From the NCBI GenBank assembly GCA_033065855.1, contig JAVXUO010001708.1, positions 103,147 to 167,146 on the forward strand: 64,000 bases of DNA, given 5' to 3'. The notes under the pieces were generated by a model. It ran no database searches, had not been told where the DNA came from, and saw nothing but the letters and a program-made list of their open reading frames with translations. Both the position numbers and the translations under genes were made by a program. Shown here piece by piece: positions 25,901 through 36,969 of this stretch (positions are counted from its first letter, which is position 1; each line of letters begins with the position of its first letter). The stretch comes from Escallonia rubra. Its lineage: Eukaryota; Streptophyta; Magnoliopsida; Escalloniales; Escalloniaceae.

Positions 25901-28900
25901 CATTTACAACCACTTCATGTAAAGTACATCAATGGTTGTGATTGAATTTCAGTTATAAGTCATTGATAATTCACGAAAAAAGAGCATCCCAGCCATAAGG
26001 ATCTATTGGAAAGAAATTCTTCACCCTTAGAGACCCAAGTTCAAATAGCCTATAGCAGTTTTCCCAAAGTACTGCTCATGGATTAAATATTTTGACAGTC
26101 ATAACCTCATTGCTAATCGAGAATCACAAAAATGTTAGACTTTAAAAGAATTGCATATTCCACCAACTGAACACACTAAGCATGACTGCACGAGTTTGCT
26201 TTAACTGGCACTTCATGTGACGTAAGTGACATGAGACATCATTTCTACTTGCTAGAATAATCAACAAAACTCTTGAATATGAGTTACAAAGCTGGAAAGA
26301 GTGGTGTAAACAAAGGTGACCCTTGCCACAAGAAACACAATCAGCTTGTCTTTACGCTGAAGTTTGAATAGCCAAAAGCAGCTCTTGCAAACTGTTTGGC
26401 AAACAATGCAGGATTTTTCAGAAACATCTGCCTTGCTAGATGCATAAAATTTTTGATACTGCGCTATGATCCATCCAAAAGGGAAAAAGTGTGTGTTGTT
26501 CTTCCTAAAACTTTTCAACATGAAACACTCACCTGAAGCAAAAATGTGAGTTTTGAATCCCTGTAAGGCACATGGAGCGATTTTCCATTACAAACACTCA
26601 CCAGGTTCATAATCACCAGCCTGCATAATTTCAATCACATCAACTAGATATCATATAGAGGAAAACCAAAAATTTGACTAGGCCACTAGGGAGAAAAGCC
26701 TTATGTAACAACTTAAAAGTAGTAACATACCCTAAAGTCGAAAGACTCTTGTTAATGTTGGTAGCTTCCTTCAAACGTTCACCTTCGGCACCAGAACTCT
26801 TCTGCCTGTTTTTCATAAATAAATCATATGACGATGCATGTTAAAACAAATAAGTCAAGGCTTTTAATCCCTTGACAGACATGAAAGTCTAGTTTTCTGA
26901 TTCACAGTCACACATATTCTTTTACCTTTCAGAGCCTGCTAAATCCACAAGATTAAGCCGAGCAAAGCGATGATGAGTTACACCTTGCGATTCCCACTAA
27001 AATACAAACACTTAATAAAAGTTACGCAAAGAATGGGTGTAAAACAGCTCAATAAAGGACAAAATTAATAGAGAGCGAGGGAATGAAAGATAAGGGAATA
27101 CAGCAATTGCTACTCACCTTACTTTCGATGATGCATGTAAACACACTGTGAGAACGGCTGCTGGCACGATTCATATTAGTGGCAGCTACCTTTCTGTTAG
27201 CTGCGCCCTGGAAAGAGACTCTCGGTTAATGAAAAGCCAACTATTTTGAGAAGAAATATAATTGATATCTCAGGACAAGAGCTCAACAACTTTTTGAAGT
27301 GGTATATGCTCTTAAGAATATCAAAAAAACAAGTTTATGATCACCTGGACCAAGACGATTAGGTTGGCAGGCAGCCAGTTAATACCAGTTACTGCTAAAG
27401 TTGATAAGCATAAGATAGACATGAAGAGGTTGCAAACCTGAACAAGTTGCTGAATAACATCCCTGGCACTTGAAACTTCTACCTCTCTGAGACTATCTAC
27501 ATAGACGCCTTTCTTACTATCTTCTCTTATCTGAAATTTGTTAATTAAGCTTTTGAGCAGTGGACCTTGATAAGGTAGAATTGGAAGAGTATTGAAGACA
27601 TGAGAAAGATACTTATCCATAACTACAAGGGCAAAAGATCAAAGATGACATAACAGGATCTTCATCACTTTAACTGTTAAACTGAGCGGCCATAATGAAA
27701 TTTGATTGCTTATTTTATTGGACTCTTTTACTTTCTCCTACTTTCTTTAGACGGAGTTTTGGAATTAAAATATTAACATACCTGTAAATTGAGAGATGAT
27801 GGATCCAAAAGGTCAAGAATCTGCTCATTGTAGATCTCTAGGAAAGAACATTTACAAGTGTATCTCAATTTTTCGTCCCTGCGTGCCTCCTTTTCCTGTA
27901 AATGACCAATGAAACCACCAAAGGTGTTGCTTCTGAAACTTTATACAGCGTGCAATACAATACATAGCTGTTAAAGACGAAAGACAAAGTAACGAGGCTA
28001 AGGCAATTTAGCGACTATATGACTCTGTGTGGCTTGAAAGACAAAAGACAAAGTAATGAAGCTAAAGCAATTTAGTGACTCTTGACTCTGTGTGGTTTGA
28101 AAAAGCCAAAAACCAAAAAAAGAAGACTTCTCGTTCATAAAAAAGCATAAGAGTAATGATTCTCCACATCCAAACTAAGGTGGATAAATGGTGTTGTATA
28201 CAAAACCATCCAGTCCTCCTTAAGTCCATTTATGTCAGGATCACGTGTCTCGTAGTAAACAACCCTACTGTAACTTAGAGAGTGAGTGATTTCGTCTGGC
28301 TCTCCAACTCTAGCAGGATGGTTTATTCTCTAACTTCATACTTGCACGCAATGGCTAGCGGCTAAGCCACTAAGACAGCCATAGTTATAAATCACTTCGG
28401 CAGAAGATTAGGAAATTCTTCACTCCCCCAAAACTAGAATACATTCATGGCCTGTTTTATGCCTGAGATCTATTTGAATTTACAGACGTACCTTTTGGAT
28501 TCTCGAAAACAAATATTCGAAAACTCTAGGTGTCATTCCACAGTTGACACTATGCCTTCTAGTGCCTTCGTCGATGTCTCCAAGCATCGTGTGAGTCTTT
28601 CCACTTCCAGTCTGCATATAAACAATGAATATTGTATTACACAACAGTGCAGCCAAAATCGAACAAGTTGACATCACTTAAAATTTCAAGGTCTAGAATT
28701 CACTAGAGATGTTAGCTTCTACTAGAATTATGCCAACCAGATTACATATATCAACAAGGAGATCAAAACTTTCCACTATAGCATCAACCTGCCTAGGACA
28801 AAATCATACAAACCAGATCCTCAGAAAAGAAACTAGAACAAAATGAAATAATCATTATGCAGCTCACTTGGCCGTAGGCAAACATGCAACTATTGTAGCC

Positions 28901-31467
28901 TCCCATGCAGTTTTCCACCATTGGCACCCCAGCCACTTTAAATAGCCTCTCCTGATAAATCACAAAAATGAAGTTGATGACAAAGACCAAGGCGTGCATG
29001 CAAAAAAAAAATGTAAAACTAATGAACATAGACCTGGGTAACATTTTCGTCAGCAACAAGATCAAAGGTAAAGCGAGATTCTGGATGGCCACTCCAAGTA
29101 ATTGTCTGACTGCTATCTTGCCGGACACATGAACCATAACCTTGCAGAGATATCTCGGAACTATTCAAAGGACGTATTCTTATGATGACCTGTGTCCAAT
29201 TTTTTACAAGAAATGAGTTACAATGCTAAGCTAAGTAAGAAAAATAGTAAGAAATGCGAAATCTAAGGTTCCTTGTAAGGAAATACAATATAAGAGGTGC
29301 AATTTAGTCAAATTGTGGAACTTTGCAAGCAGCCGCAGAGGGGAGGGGGAGGGGAGAGGTAAGCTTTTTATATTCACAAAATTTGAATGACATTCCAACA
29401 AAGGGCCTTTAAAGCTTTGATATTCCTTCAGTCTTTAAGGAAAGTCATTTTAAGTGAAACGGATGTCTACCAAGAGGTATAAAAGCGACTTTGAAGTTTC
29501 ACATTCAGAGTATAAAAAACACTCCCTTTTTTCATTACCCACGATTCAGAAATACTCCGACCCACTTGTTCTTGATAAATCTCTCAGCCATAGGAAATTT
29601 CAATCCCATATCTGCATAAAGCCATTAAAGCTTTGAAAGTCGTTCTATTTTTAAGTGAAGTCATTTTGAGGTGAAACTAGTGTCTACCAACTGGCATAAA
29701 ACCGACCTTAAAGTTCCAATTCAGAGTACTACAACTGTCCTTTTTACATCACTCCATTATTAGTCAAAATACTCCCATACACATTTTCTAGGTAAATCTT
29801 ACAAAATTTTCCTCAACTTCACCTACCTCTTTTTGGGAAAGTTCTTTGTTATTAGGTCTTATAGTGTAAATAATCTAATCACAGGTATTTGTCCAGAGCT
29901 AGTGTCTCATGGACTTCAATAACCCTACTGCTAGTGACAAAAATCTGTATCTTTGCTATTGCGGTATTATGTGTAGACAAAATTTATTCTCTAGCGTCAA
30001 TTATGTTTTACACACGCACTGCCACTGCTATAGTATAACTACGACAGAAACGTTAACTGTTGCATTTATTGAGCATTTAGTTAAATTCTCTACTCTAATT
30101 CTTGGCCCTCCAGGATCTTCAAAGTGTGTCTAGCTTCTTGTCATTATACTACAAATTCCTAACTGATTCTGCAACACGCTAGACTAAGAAACTGTAAGCA
30201 ACTGCTTTTATAATGCATCAAACTGTTCATATCTTGCCAACGAAGAGAACTTCATCAGATCAATCGCAATCACTTGAACTGCTTATCCACTAGTATAATT
30301 GTTAATTACCTCATATATGACACCAGTGACGTACCTCACAAAATGCAATATTCCAGAATTACAAAATTGCCACTTTATTAGTGCATTTTGATATGCCATA
30401 CAGTTCCTAAACAATCAAATGAATTCTAAGGGCTTTTAGCAGAAAATACACGCGTGTGCACACACACAAACGGCGCACTCACAAAGTTCCTGGTCGAATA
30501 TACACATACACGCCCACACACCGTTACAAATTTAGTACACAAATGTACAGACCTACACATGAACCCGTGCATGCAACGCTTGTCATGGATAACGAACGTG
30601 CGCACAGTATTTTGAATTGAGCTGCTTACCCAAAAGTTATAATGGATAACTCCATCATATGTGATGGCAATGACGAGCCTCATAAAATGCAATATTGCAG
30701 GGTCAAAGTCACATAACTGCCACTTTTGTTGGTGCACTTGGAACCAGTATTCTTACTTTAAGACAAGTCATACTCAGATACCAGCTTGTTGCCAAATAAT
30801 CCAGCGAATGCCAAGAGCTTTTCAGAAGGAAAAAAAAATCTACACGCACACACTCACAAGTCACAATGCTTCTAGTTGAGTACAAGAAAGACACTTCGCA
30901 CACAGAATGTTTCTACTTAAGTAAACACACACTCCCACACCGATACGCGCGAGCCCAGAATGTGTCTAATTGAGAGCGTGCACGCACCCGCACACACACA
31001 CACACACTCCAAATTAAGTACAAAGATAAACGGCACAAGGCACACCAACCCCCAATTGAGCACGCGCGCCCACACAATGTTCCAAATTAAGAATACAAAC
31101 ACCCACACGCACACAGTACCTCCAATCGATTAGACACACACACTTAATACAATCTTTCTAATTAACACGGTACACGATACGTGATTCACACGCACAACTG
31201 CACGCGCAATCGATAGCAAACGAAGGGTACCTGAACATTGTGGTCGTTCCAGAAGGAAGGATCTTCACGGAACTCGAAGCTCTGGTTCAACGGCTCGTCC
31301 TTCCCGCCGACGCTCCTAATCGCGGAGGAATGGACGAGACTCTCCTTAGACGACGATTTCAAGAGATCCGGCGAGCTCCGTACCGACGGCATTGGCTCCG
31401 AACTACTGTGGTCATGGAACCCGAATCTGCTCTTAATCGCGCTCGCGGCCTCCGAAATAAACGGCAT
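19980..31467 (-). CDS. KIN12E: Kinesin-like protein KIN-12E, 22 exons, about 1457 aa
   Basis: Plant-specific kinesin-12 motor; the Arabidopsis KIN-12E acts on spindle microtubules. Exons: 31231-31467, 29034-29189, 28868-28951, 28492-28611, 27782-27895, 27438-27530, 27118-27207, 26926-26996, 26731-26805, 26533-26620, 25550-25608, 25205-25268, 24836-24901, 24607-24765, 24430-24534, 23934-24169, 23728-23797, 23574-23630, 23415-23474, 22599-22658, 22399-22478, 19980-22209. All junctions keep frame. The motor spans about residues 80-417: P-loop GQTGSGKT at 158, switch I NRASSRSH at 281, switch II DLAGSE at 316, then [11 protein letters not shown]. The neck follows at about 418-439 and a long coiled-coil tail reaches the end. 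The start [16 protein letters not shown] is the family's usual N-terminus, although the frame stays open 88 codons further upstream. Intron 16 is GC-AG. Family and motor are certain; tail junctions are less so. Confidence 0.92.
22740..23081. mobile_element. hAT-type MITE of 342 bp inside kinesin intron 19
   Basis: The ends CTATGTTACATGGACTC and GAGTCCATGTAACATAG are perfect inverted repeats. An identical 8-bp duplication ATCACAGG lies on each side (22732-22739 and 23082-23089), the hAT signature. Subterminal words such as GTGTCGGACAC and GTGTCC recall the ends of the hAT at 52229-55420. No coding capacity. It sits within the intron 22659-23414, clear of both splice sites. Confidence 0.85.
27968..28105. 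repeat. Tandem duplication, two copies of about 67 bp, kinesin intron 4
   Basis: GACAAAGTAACGAGGCTAAG with CAATTTAGCGACT is followed by a second copy, GACAAAGTAATGAAGCTAAA with CAATTTAGTGACT; both are followed by GACTCTGTGTGG. It lies entirely in the intron and has no evident function. Confidence 0.6.
29401..29740. repeat. Diverged duplication in kinesin intron 1
   Basis: A block containing TTAAAGCTTTGA, AAGTCATTTTAAGTGAAAC, TGTCTACCAA and TTCAGAGTA recurs about 225 bases later with the same word order and scattered differences. It lies in the 2-kb first intron (29190-31230). Confidence 0.5.
30330..31190. repeat. CA-rich degenerate minisatellite and duplicated block in intron 1
   Basis: Long CACACA-type runs alternate with variants of TTCCAAATTAAGTAC or TCTAGTTGAGTAC at irregular spacing of roughly 45-70 bases through 30840-31190. 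In addition, a block holding GACGTACCTCACAAAATGC near 30335 recurs near 30670 as GACGAGCCTCATAAAATGC, followed in both by a pyrimidine-flanked GCCACTTT word. This occupies most of the first intron next to exon 1. Confidence 0.55.
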
Positions 31468-31532
31468 TGTTCTGCCAATCTGAGTGAAATCTAGGGCACG
31501 GGTTATGTATGTGTATCTGTGTGTGTGTGTAC

Positions 31533-31572
<40 letters not shown>

Positions 31573-31731
31573 CTTGAAGTTGATTTTGAAATTGGGGAGT
31601 GAGGGAGAAGAGGATGATGAAGACTGAAGAGAGGAGGAGTAATCGGACGGTGGAGGCGGTTTTGATGGAAAAAGTATTGGACCGTTTGGGTTTTCGGATT
31701 TGAAAATTTTGAACCGTCTCTGTGGAGCCAT
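31468..31731 (-). promoter_or_regulatory. Probable 5' untranslated region of the kinesin with AG microsatellite
   Basis: This stretch lies between the conserved KIN-12E start and the next in-frame upstream ATG at 31731. It holds a perfect GA/TC microsatellite at 31536-31570, common in plant leader sequences. The frame stays open throughout, so it could instead encode an N-terminal extension of 88 residues with a Ser-Leu run. The conserved start makes untranslated leader the better reading. Confidence 0.5.
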
Positions 31732-33312
31732 TTTACTACTATTAAACTATTATTATCATTTTTGGCTAAAGGGTATTAATTACATGTAACACCCGTTGAA
31801 GTTTGGAACTTCTATAACTTGACTAACGGTTCAATTTGACAACCTATAAAACCCAACATGGTTGAGCTAGGGCAGCAGGGACTACGCTCCCGTGCACGAC
31901 TATAGATGAATTTCTTCTAATGTGTGTTTATTGTCTGATGCGCTATTTGTTTTTCCAAAATTATCCTTCAACTGACATTCTTAATAATACCCTAACCAGC
32001 GAGCCTTTTATTTCTTTCGGTTCAAGTTTGCTAGGTTTACTAGTGCAATACACCACACATAGCCACAATCTGATGTTCCCACCTTAGCTAAAAGAACATG
32101 CCAAGTTCGAAACAACCTCAACAAAAACATTGCTAGTCGTGGCACCGTTATCGCCATCAAATATGTACAATTATTGTTCAATTGCAATTTTGGGATTGGG
32201 GCAACAAGGGGTTAATTGGCCGTTCTCTGGGGTTTGTCACAATCTAGGTGGCTGAATTTACAGATTGAGAACTACAGTATCGTATTTAACGAGTGAAAAT
32301 GAATACAGAAATAGATTATTAATCTTAAATTAGAGAAGATGTATGTACATCCATATACACACATGTATATACGTACATATAGATAGATATAGAAAGAAAG
32401 AGAGTAGAATCTTCATTCAAATTTCACATAGCACTTACAAGTTTTCGTTCATGTTTTTAATCATGCACCCATTGTTCGCTCAATCGACTTGAGGGTGACC
32501 AGTCGCAGGCCTAATTGCTATCACTCATCGTTGTTGCGAGGCCTCTAACATTAAAACAACAAAGATAAAAGGGTTAGAATCTCCAAAAATTGCATCGGAA
32601 GATTAAACCTATAGCAACTCTAATCGAAACTTTTCTTTCTACTAACTCTATAGAAGTTCTTCCTTTGAATAGCTTTCCACTTCCAATTTCATAAAGTCCA
32701 CCCAAAAAAACTAGATAGGAGTAAGCTCAGCGTGTAAGTGATCAATGACCCAGCTAGGTAGACAACTTGTTCGAAAAGAAACTTTGCCGGAAATGATTCA
32801 TTTATAGTAAAGCAGAGGTAAGTTAGCTTACTATGTTCAACTTTCCCATACATGCTAAATCCATTCTTTTATCATTTCGACTACATCACTTCGGTTCAAG
32901 GTGTTCTCACATGTCACTTAACCATCATACTCGCAAATCCATTCAGTACATATTTATCCCCATGTAGGGCCCATTAATAGTGCGAAATCCAAGGCGGTGA
33001 CATGTGCTAATATATATATATATATATGAAAGTCGAAACTGAGAGAATGTAATATTTTCTTTCGTACTTGACATCACATGTCTCTCTTTATGCCATTTGG
33101 CATTCAACCAATCATATAAATTTCACTTTTTTCTTTAGCATGTCCAACATAAAAACAAATTTATCTCTTTATAAATTTAAATTTATATCTCATTCTAATC
33201 TATATTTTATTCAAATTTTGAAACTTTCCAATATTTTACACGACTCTAACATGTTTTCACAATCTAACAAAATTGATCTCTCTCATTTTACTTTATTATA
33301 AGTCATATAAAA

Positions 33313-33347
<35 letters not shown>

Positions 33348-33426
33348 TGATCCATTGCTAGCGTTACCGTCCGTTGCGGACTCTGCGGCTAGACGGGATC
33401 AGCTCCCATATATATATATATAGGGG
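31732..33426. other. Intergenic region upstream of the kinesin
   Basis: The first few hundred bases should contain the kinesin promoter, but no single core element stands out. Otherwise AT-rich and non-coding. TA microsatellites run at about 33009-33028 and 33317-33345. Between the last tract and the MULE lies a short GC-rich island (33352-33408) with the hairpin word GTCCGTTGCGGAC. Confidence 0.45.
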
Positions 33427-33989
33427 GCCGATCTCTGTCTACCGGTGGAAAAAATTTTAATTATCCACCGAACCGCAGCTAGGAACAGCGGTTGGGGAAA
33501 AGTGGAATAATGATGAATAATGACGAAAAGTGGACGAGAAAATAAAAATATCACGAGAAAATGGAGAATATCACGAGAAAAAAGGAGAGAAAATGCAAAA
33601 AGCCCAACCGCACCTAGGAGGTGCGGTTGGCATTAATGGTGGTACGGCCCCATGGTGGCCCCATTCTTTCCTTCTTTCTTTGACTATTCTTTCCTTCTTC
33701 TTTCCTTGACTTTCTTTCCTTCTTTCCTCCATTATTTCCTTCTTTCCTTGACTATTCTTTCCTTCTTTCCTCCATTATTTCCTTCTTTCCTTGACTATTC
33801 TTTCCTTGACTATGTTAAAGTAATGGTGGTACGGCTGCCCCCTTCCCCAACCGCAACTAGGAGGTGCGGTTTTCACGAATTTATAAAAAATAGCTAAAGC
33901 TAGATTTTGCCAAAGTGCAAAAAAGAGACCCTAGTTATTCTTAAAGGATCTGTCTCAGGTAAAAATTTCAGATTTTTCCAAAGACTGGA
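33427..33989 (+). repeat. Left terminal inverted repeat of the MULE
   Basis: It begins near CCGATCTCTGTCTACCGG and ends with CAGATTTTTCCAAAGACTG. It contains an inner palindrome AACCGCACCTAGGAGGTGCGGTT (written as AACCGCACCTAGG plus its partner) at about 33606-33630, an imperfect TTCCTTCTTTCC array (33660-33815) and a second GGTGCGGTT word near 33860. The same order appears inverted in the right repeat with few differences. Confidence 0.85.
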
Positions 33990-36869
33990 ATGACAATTAC
34001 ATTAGAGGACGTCGGATTTATACTTGGAATCCCATGTCACGGCAAACCTATTACTTTGAGCAAAACGTCCGCATCCATAAAGAATATGGCTAGGCAGTAT
34101 TTTCCGGAAATTCCGAAGGAAGCTCTCACAACAAATGGCATCAAACTTAAATGGCTGAGAGAGCAGTACGGCGAGCTACCGAATGAATACACTCGTCATG
34201 ATTTCGTGACGTATACGAAGGCATTCCTTCTGTATATTATTGGAGCTATATTACTTCCGACGCATTTGAAAAACACGGTGCATCTGAAGTATATGGTGTT
34301 CTTGGAGGATCTTGAGGAGGTATACTCGTATTTGTGGGGTTCAGCTGTTCTTGCGCACCTATATCGAGCACTGCATAAGGCTACGAGAATAGGTGCCAAG
34401 TATATTGCCGCCTGCCTGACTCTATTACAGGTATGAGCATTTATATTCTTGTTTTGACGTGTCAATATATTCGTGATTAATTACTAATTCCATATAATGT
34501 TTGCATTCACAGGATTGGTCTTACGAGAGGCTACCCACGGGTCGTCCACAACCGCGGGAATATTCCGATGAGACGTGGCCTAGGGTGTGGGCCTGGGAGC
34601 CAGAGACTAGCCAGAAGAGACGGGTAAACCCTCACAACCATCTACAGTTCTATCGGGGGGAACTAGATATGCTGGATGCACCCCAGGAGACGTGGCAGCC
34701 ATATGGCAAGGTGATGCATCGGTTAGATGAGTGGTGTTGGCAACTTCCGGTATCGTACGTGCTGGCAGGTTTGGTTCGGGTGCCGCTTATTCACTTCGAA
34801 GTATGTGAGTTTCAGATGCCCGATCGAGCTATGAGGCAAGCTGGCTGTCTACAAGGGATACTAAAACCCCCTATAGACATGCAGCCATATAGGAGTCGTC
34901 AGCTTCTGAAATTTAAGGTGCTTGATGCCTTGCATTTGTTGAGCGATGAGGTGGAACTGTGGAATACTTGGCAAGAAACGTACGGTAGCCTTGTATCGCT
35001 CAAGGACGACGTCATCAGTATCGAGGACTACCTTAAATGGTTTCTCAACATGACGCGCACGAGGGTGAATCGCCCTTCCCAGGTGAGGCAGCCATCGTAT
35101 GCGCCACGTGAGGTCTATGACCAGTTCTGGGCATTGAGCATTGTAAGTCATGCTATTGTTGTTTCAATTTTTATTTGCGCACCTTATCGACCATGCCTGA
35201 AATGACGACAGTGATTTTTCTATGCATGTTTTTTAGGTTGACCAGGGCACTGAGGTGTTCAAGCAGCTTGAGCAGTTTGACTGGTACGTTGCGCATGCTC
35301 CTGACAGTCTGAAGAGCTCCATTGAGAGGTACAAGACTGATCTTCATAAATTTGGTGTTGCGTACCGGGGTTACTGAGAGGAGCCGTCTAGTCACTTGCC
35401 TCCTGACGCGTACGACTCTCAACCCCAGAGTCATGTGTGATTTCTGTCTAGTTGCTTGCCTCCTGACGCGTACGACTTTCAACCCCAGAGTCAGGTGTGG
35501 GAGCCGTCTAGTCGCTTGCCTCCTGATGCGTACGACTCTCAACCAGAGTCATGTGCGATTTCCGTCTAGTTGTTTGCCTCCTGACGCGTACGACTCTCAA
35601 CCGCAGAGTCAGGTGTGGGAGCCGTCTAGTCGCTTGCCTCCTGACGCGTACGACTCTCAACCCCAGAGTCAGGTGTGGGAGCCGTCTAGTCGCTTGCCTC
35701 CTGACGCGTACGACTCTCAACCCCAGAGTCAGGTGTGGGAGCCGTCTAGTCGCTTGCCTCCTGACGCGTACGACTCTCAACCCCAGAGTCAGGTGTGGGA
35801 GCCGTCTAGTCGCTTGCCTCCTGACGCGTACGACTCTCAACCCCAGAGTCAGGTGTGGGAGCCGTCTAGTCACTTGCCTACTTACGCGTACGACTCTCAG
35901 CGCCAAAGTCAAGTAGGATTCCAGGCATCGCGCCCAAGCATCCGGTCGGATAAAGGACAACCGACGAAGCCATTGAGTCCGGTGAAACGGGAGTGAATCG
36001 ACCGGCACTACTTCGGGCATGAGCCCGTCGATTCAACTGACTTTCCTGTTGCGGGATTCGTAGGTCACTCTGATATGAGACTGTTGGTGCCGAACACAGA
36101 TATTTCGAACTGGGTCATGGACACTTATATAGATCTGCTCCGTGTTAGAGAGCTAAATTATAAACCCTCCCAAACTCTCAAGCTCAACATGTATCCCTCT
36201 TATCTAGTCCCCATCTTGGTGAATGGCATGAAAGAGTTCACAACATGGAGGAGGATGCGAGGGACAAGCAAGGGTGAATGGCGACCGTCTGCAAACGTGT
36301 TTTCCTACTTGAACACAGACTATCAATGTCACTCATATGAGGCGAACCTAATCATGGTACCTGTTCTTGATGCAAGCCACTTCTTCCTATTAGTTCTCTT
36401 TCCAGAGAATAAAGTGGTCCACATACACGATAGCCTAAGGGAAGACGAACCTGGTGGGCAAGTGGCGGAGATGTACTCCACGTACATCAATGCGGTGGTT
36501 AGTTTATATTTCTTGAGCTTCGCTCATAGTCTATTCTTCTTGTTAAGTAGGCTTGATAACTTTTTTTACTGTTGGATGCAGACTACTATCATTCCACTAG
36601 CGTGCCGACATGTTACGGGAGAAGCCATCACGAGCTCAACAATGATAGAGCCTTGGACGATCGTGATGATACAAAACCGACCAAAGCAATATAACAGTCA
36701 AGATTGCGGGATTTACGTCCTCAAGTACATGGACTACATAGCTCGCTCGGATGTGCTCGAAAATATGTCGTGGTCTCGAATGGATGCATTAACGTTTAGG
36801 TATCGGATAGCCTGGGAGCTGAAAAAAGGTGTAGCTAGACGCCTTCCTTACCATTCCCCTGAGATGTAG
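33972..36869 (+). pseudogene. PMD-Ulp1 accessory gene of the MULE, decayed
   Basis: Exons by splice logic are 33972-34430, 34513-35142, 35237-36497 and 36582-36869. The first two encode a plant mobile domain (PMD): FPKTGMTITLEDVGFILGIP, then WLREQYGELP and WSYERLPTGRPQPREY. Next comes a 20-residue tandem repeat (35381-35918), then a C48 (Ulp1/SENP-like) cysteine protease domain with His (36378) in ASHFFLLVLF, Asp (36429) in HIHDSL, and Gln and Cys (36699, 36705) in NSQDCGIYVLKYMDYI. Known Ulp1 proteins cleave SUMO; the role in MULEs is unsettled. TGA stops at 35375, 35438 and 35994 and a 2-base loss near 35547 break the frame. The PMD N-terminal part is absent, since a stop lies just upstream of the acceptor at 33971. 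The 84-bp last intron has no stop in frame. Confidence 0.85.
35381..35918 (+). repeat. 60-bp tandem repeat, nine units, coding a 20-residue repeat
   Basis: Units start at about 35381, 35441, 35501, 35559, 35619, 35679, 35739, 35799 and 35859. The consensus codes for EPSSRLPPDAYDSQPQSQVW. Units 5 to 8 are almost identical, which points to recent homogenisation. Units 2 and 4 share a variant start (GATTTC for GAGCC), and one unit is 58 bp long, which shifts the frame. The peptide is Pro-, Ser- and Gln-rich and should be disordered, as a linker between the PMD and Ulp1 domains. Confidence 0.9.
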
Positions 36870-36969
36870 TTGACGTTCGTATAGATTATTATTAGTATTG
36901 TTGGATTTTGGATATTAAGATTTCAAATTGAATTAGCCTTATTATTACTTTAGAATGATTTTGGACAAT

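Noticed and set aside
26590-26601. Apparent donor CTG|GTGAGTG after NL in kinesin exon 10
   Set aside because: Reading straight through gives [19 protein letters not shown], the conserved motor sequence, so there is no intron.
33652-33897. Open frame on the plus strand rich in Phe, Ser and Leu
   Set aside because: It is a by-product of the TTCCTTC array within the left MULE TIR; the mirror copy in the right TIR does not keep it.
35171-36020. Long minus-strand frames with VRVRRQATRRLPHLTLGL repeats
   Set aside because: They are the antisense reading of the 60-bp tandem repeat that codes EPSSRLPPDAYDSQPQSQVW on the plus strand.
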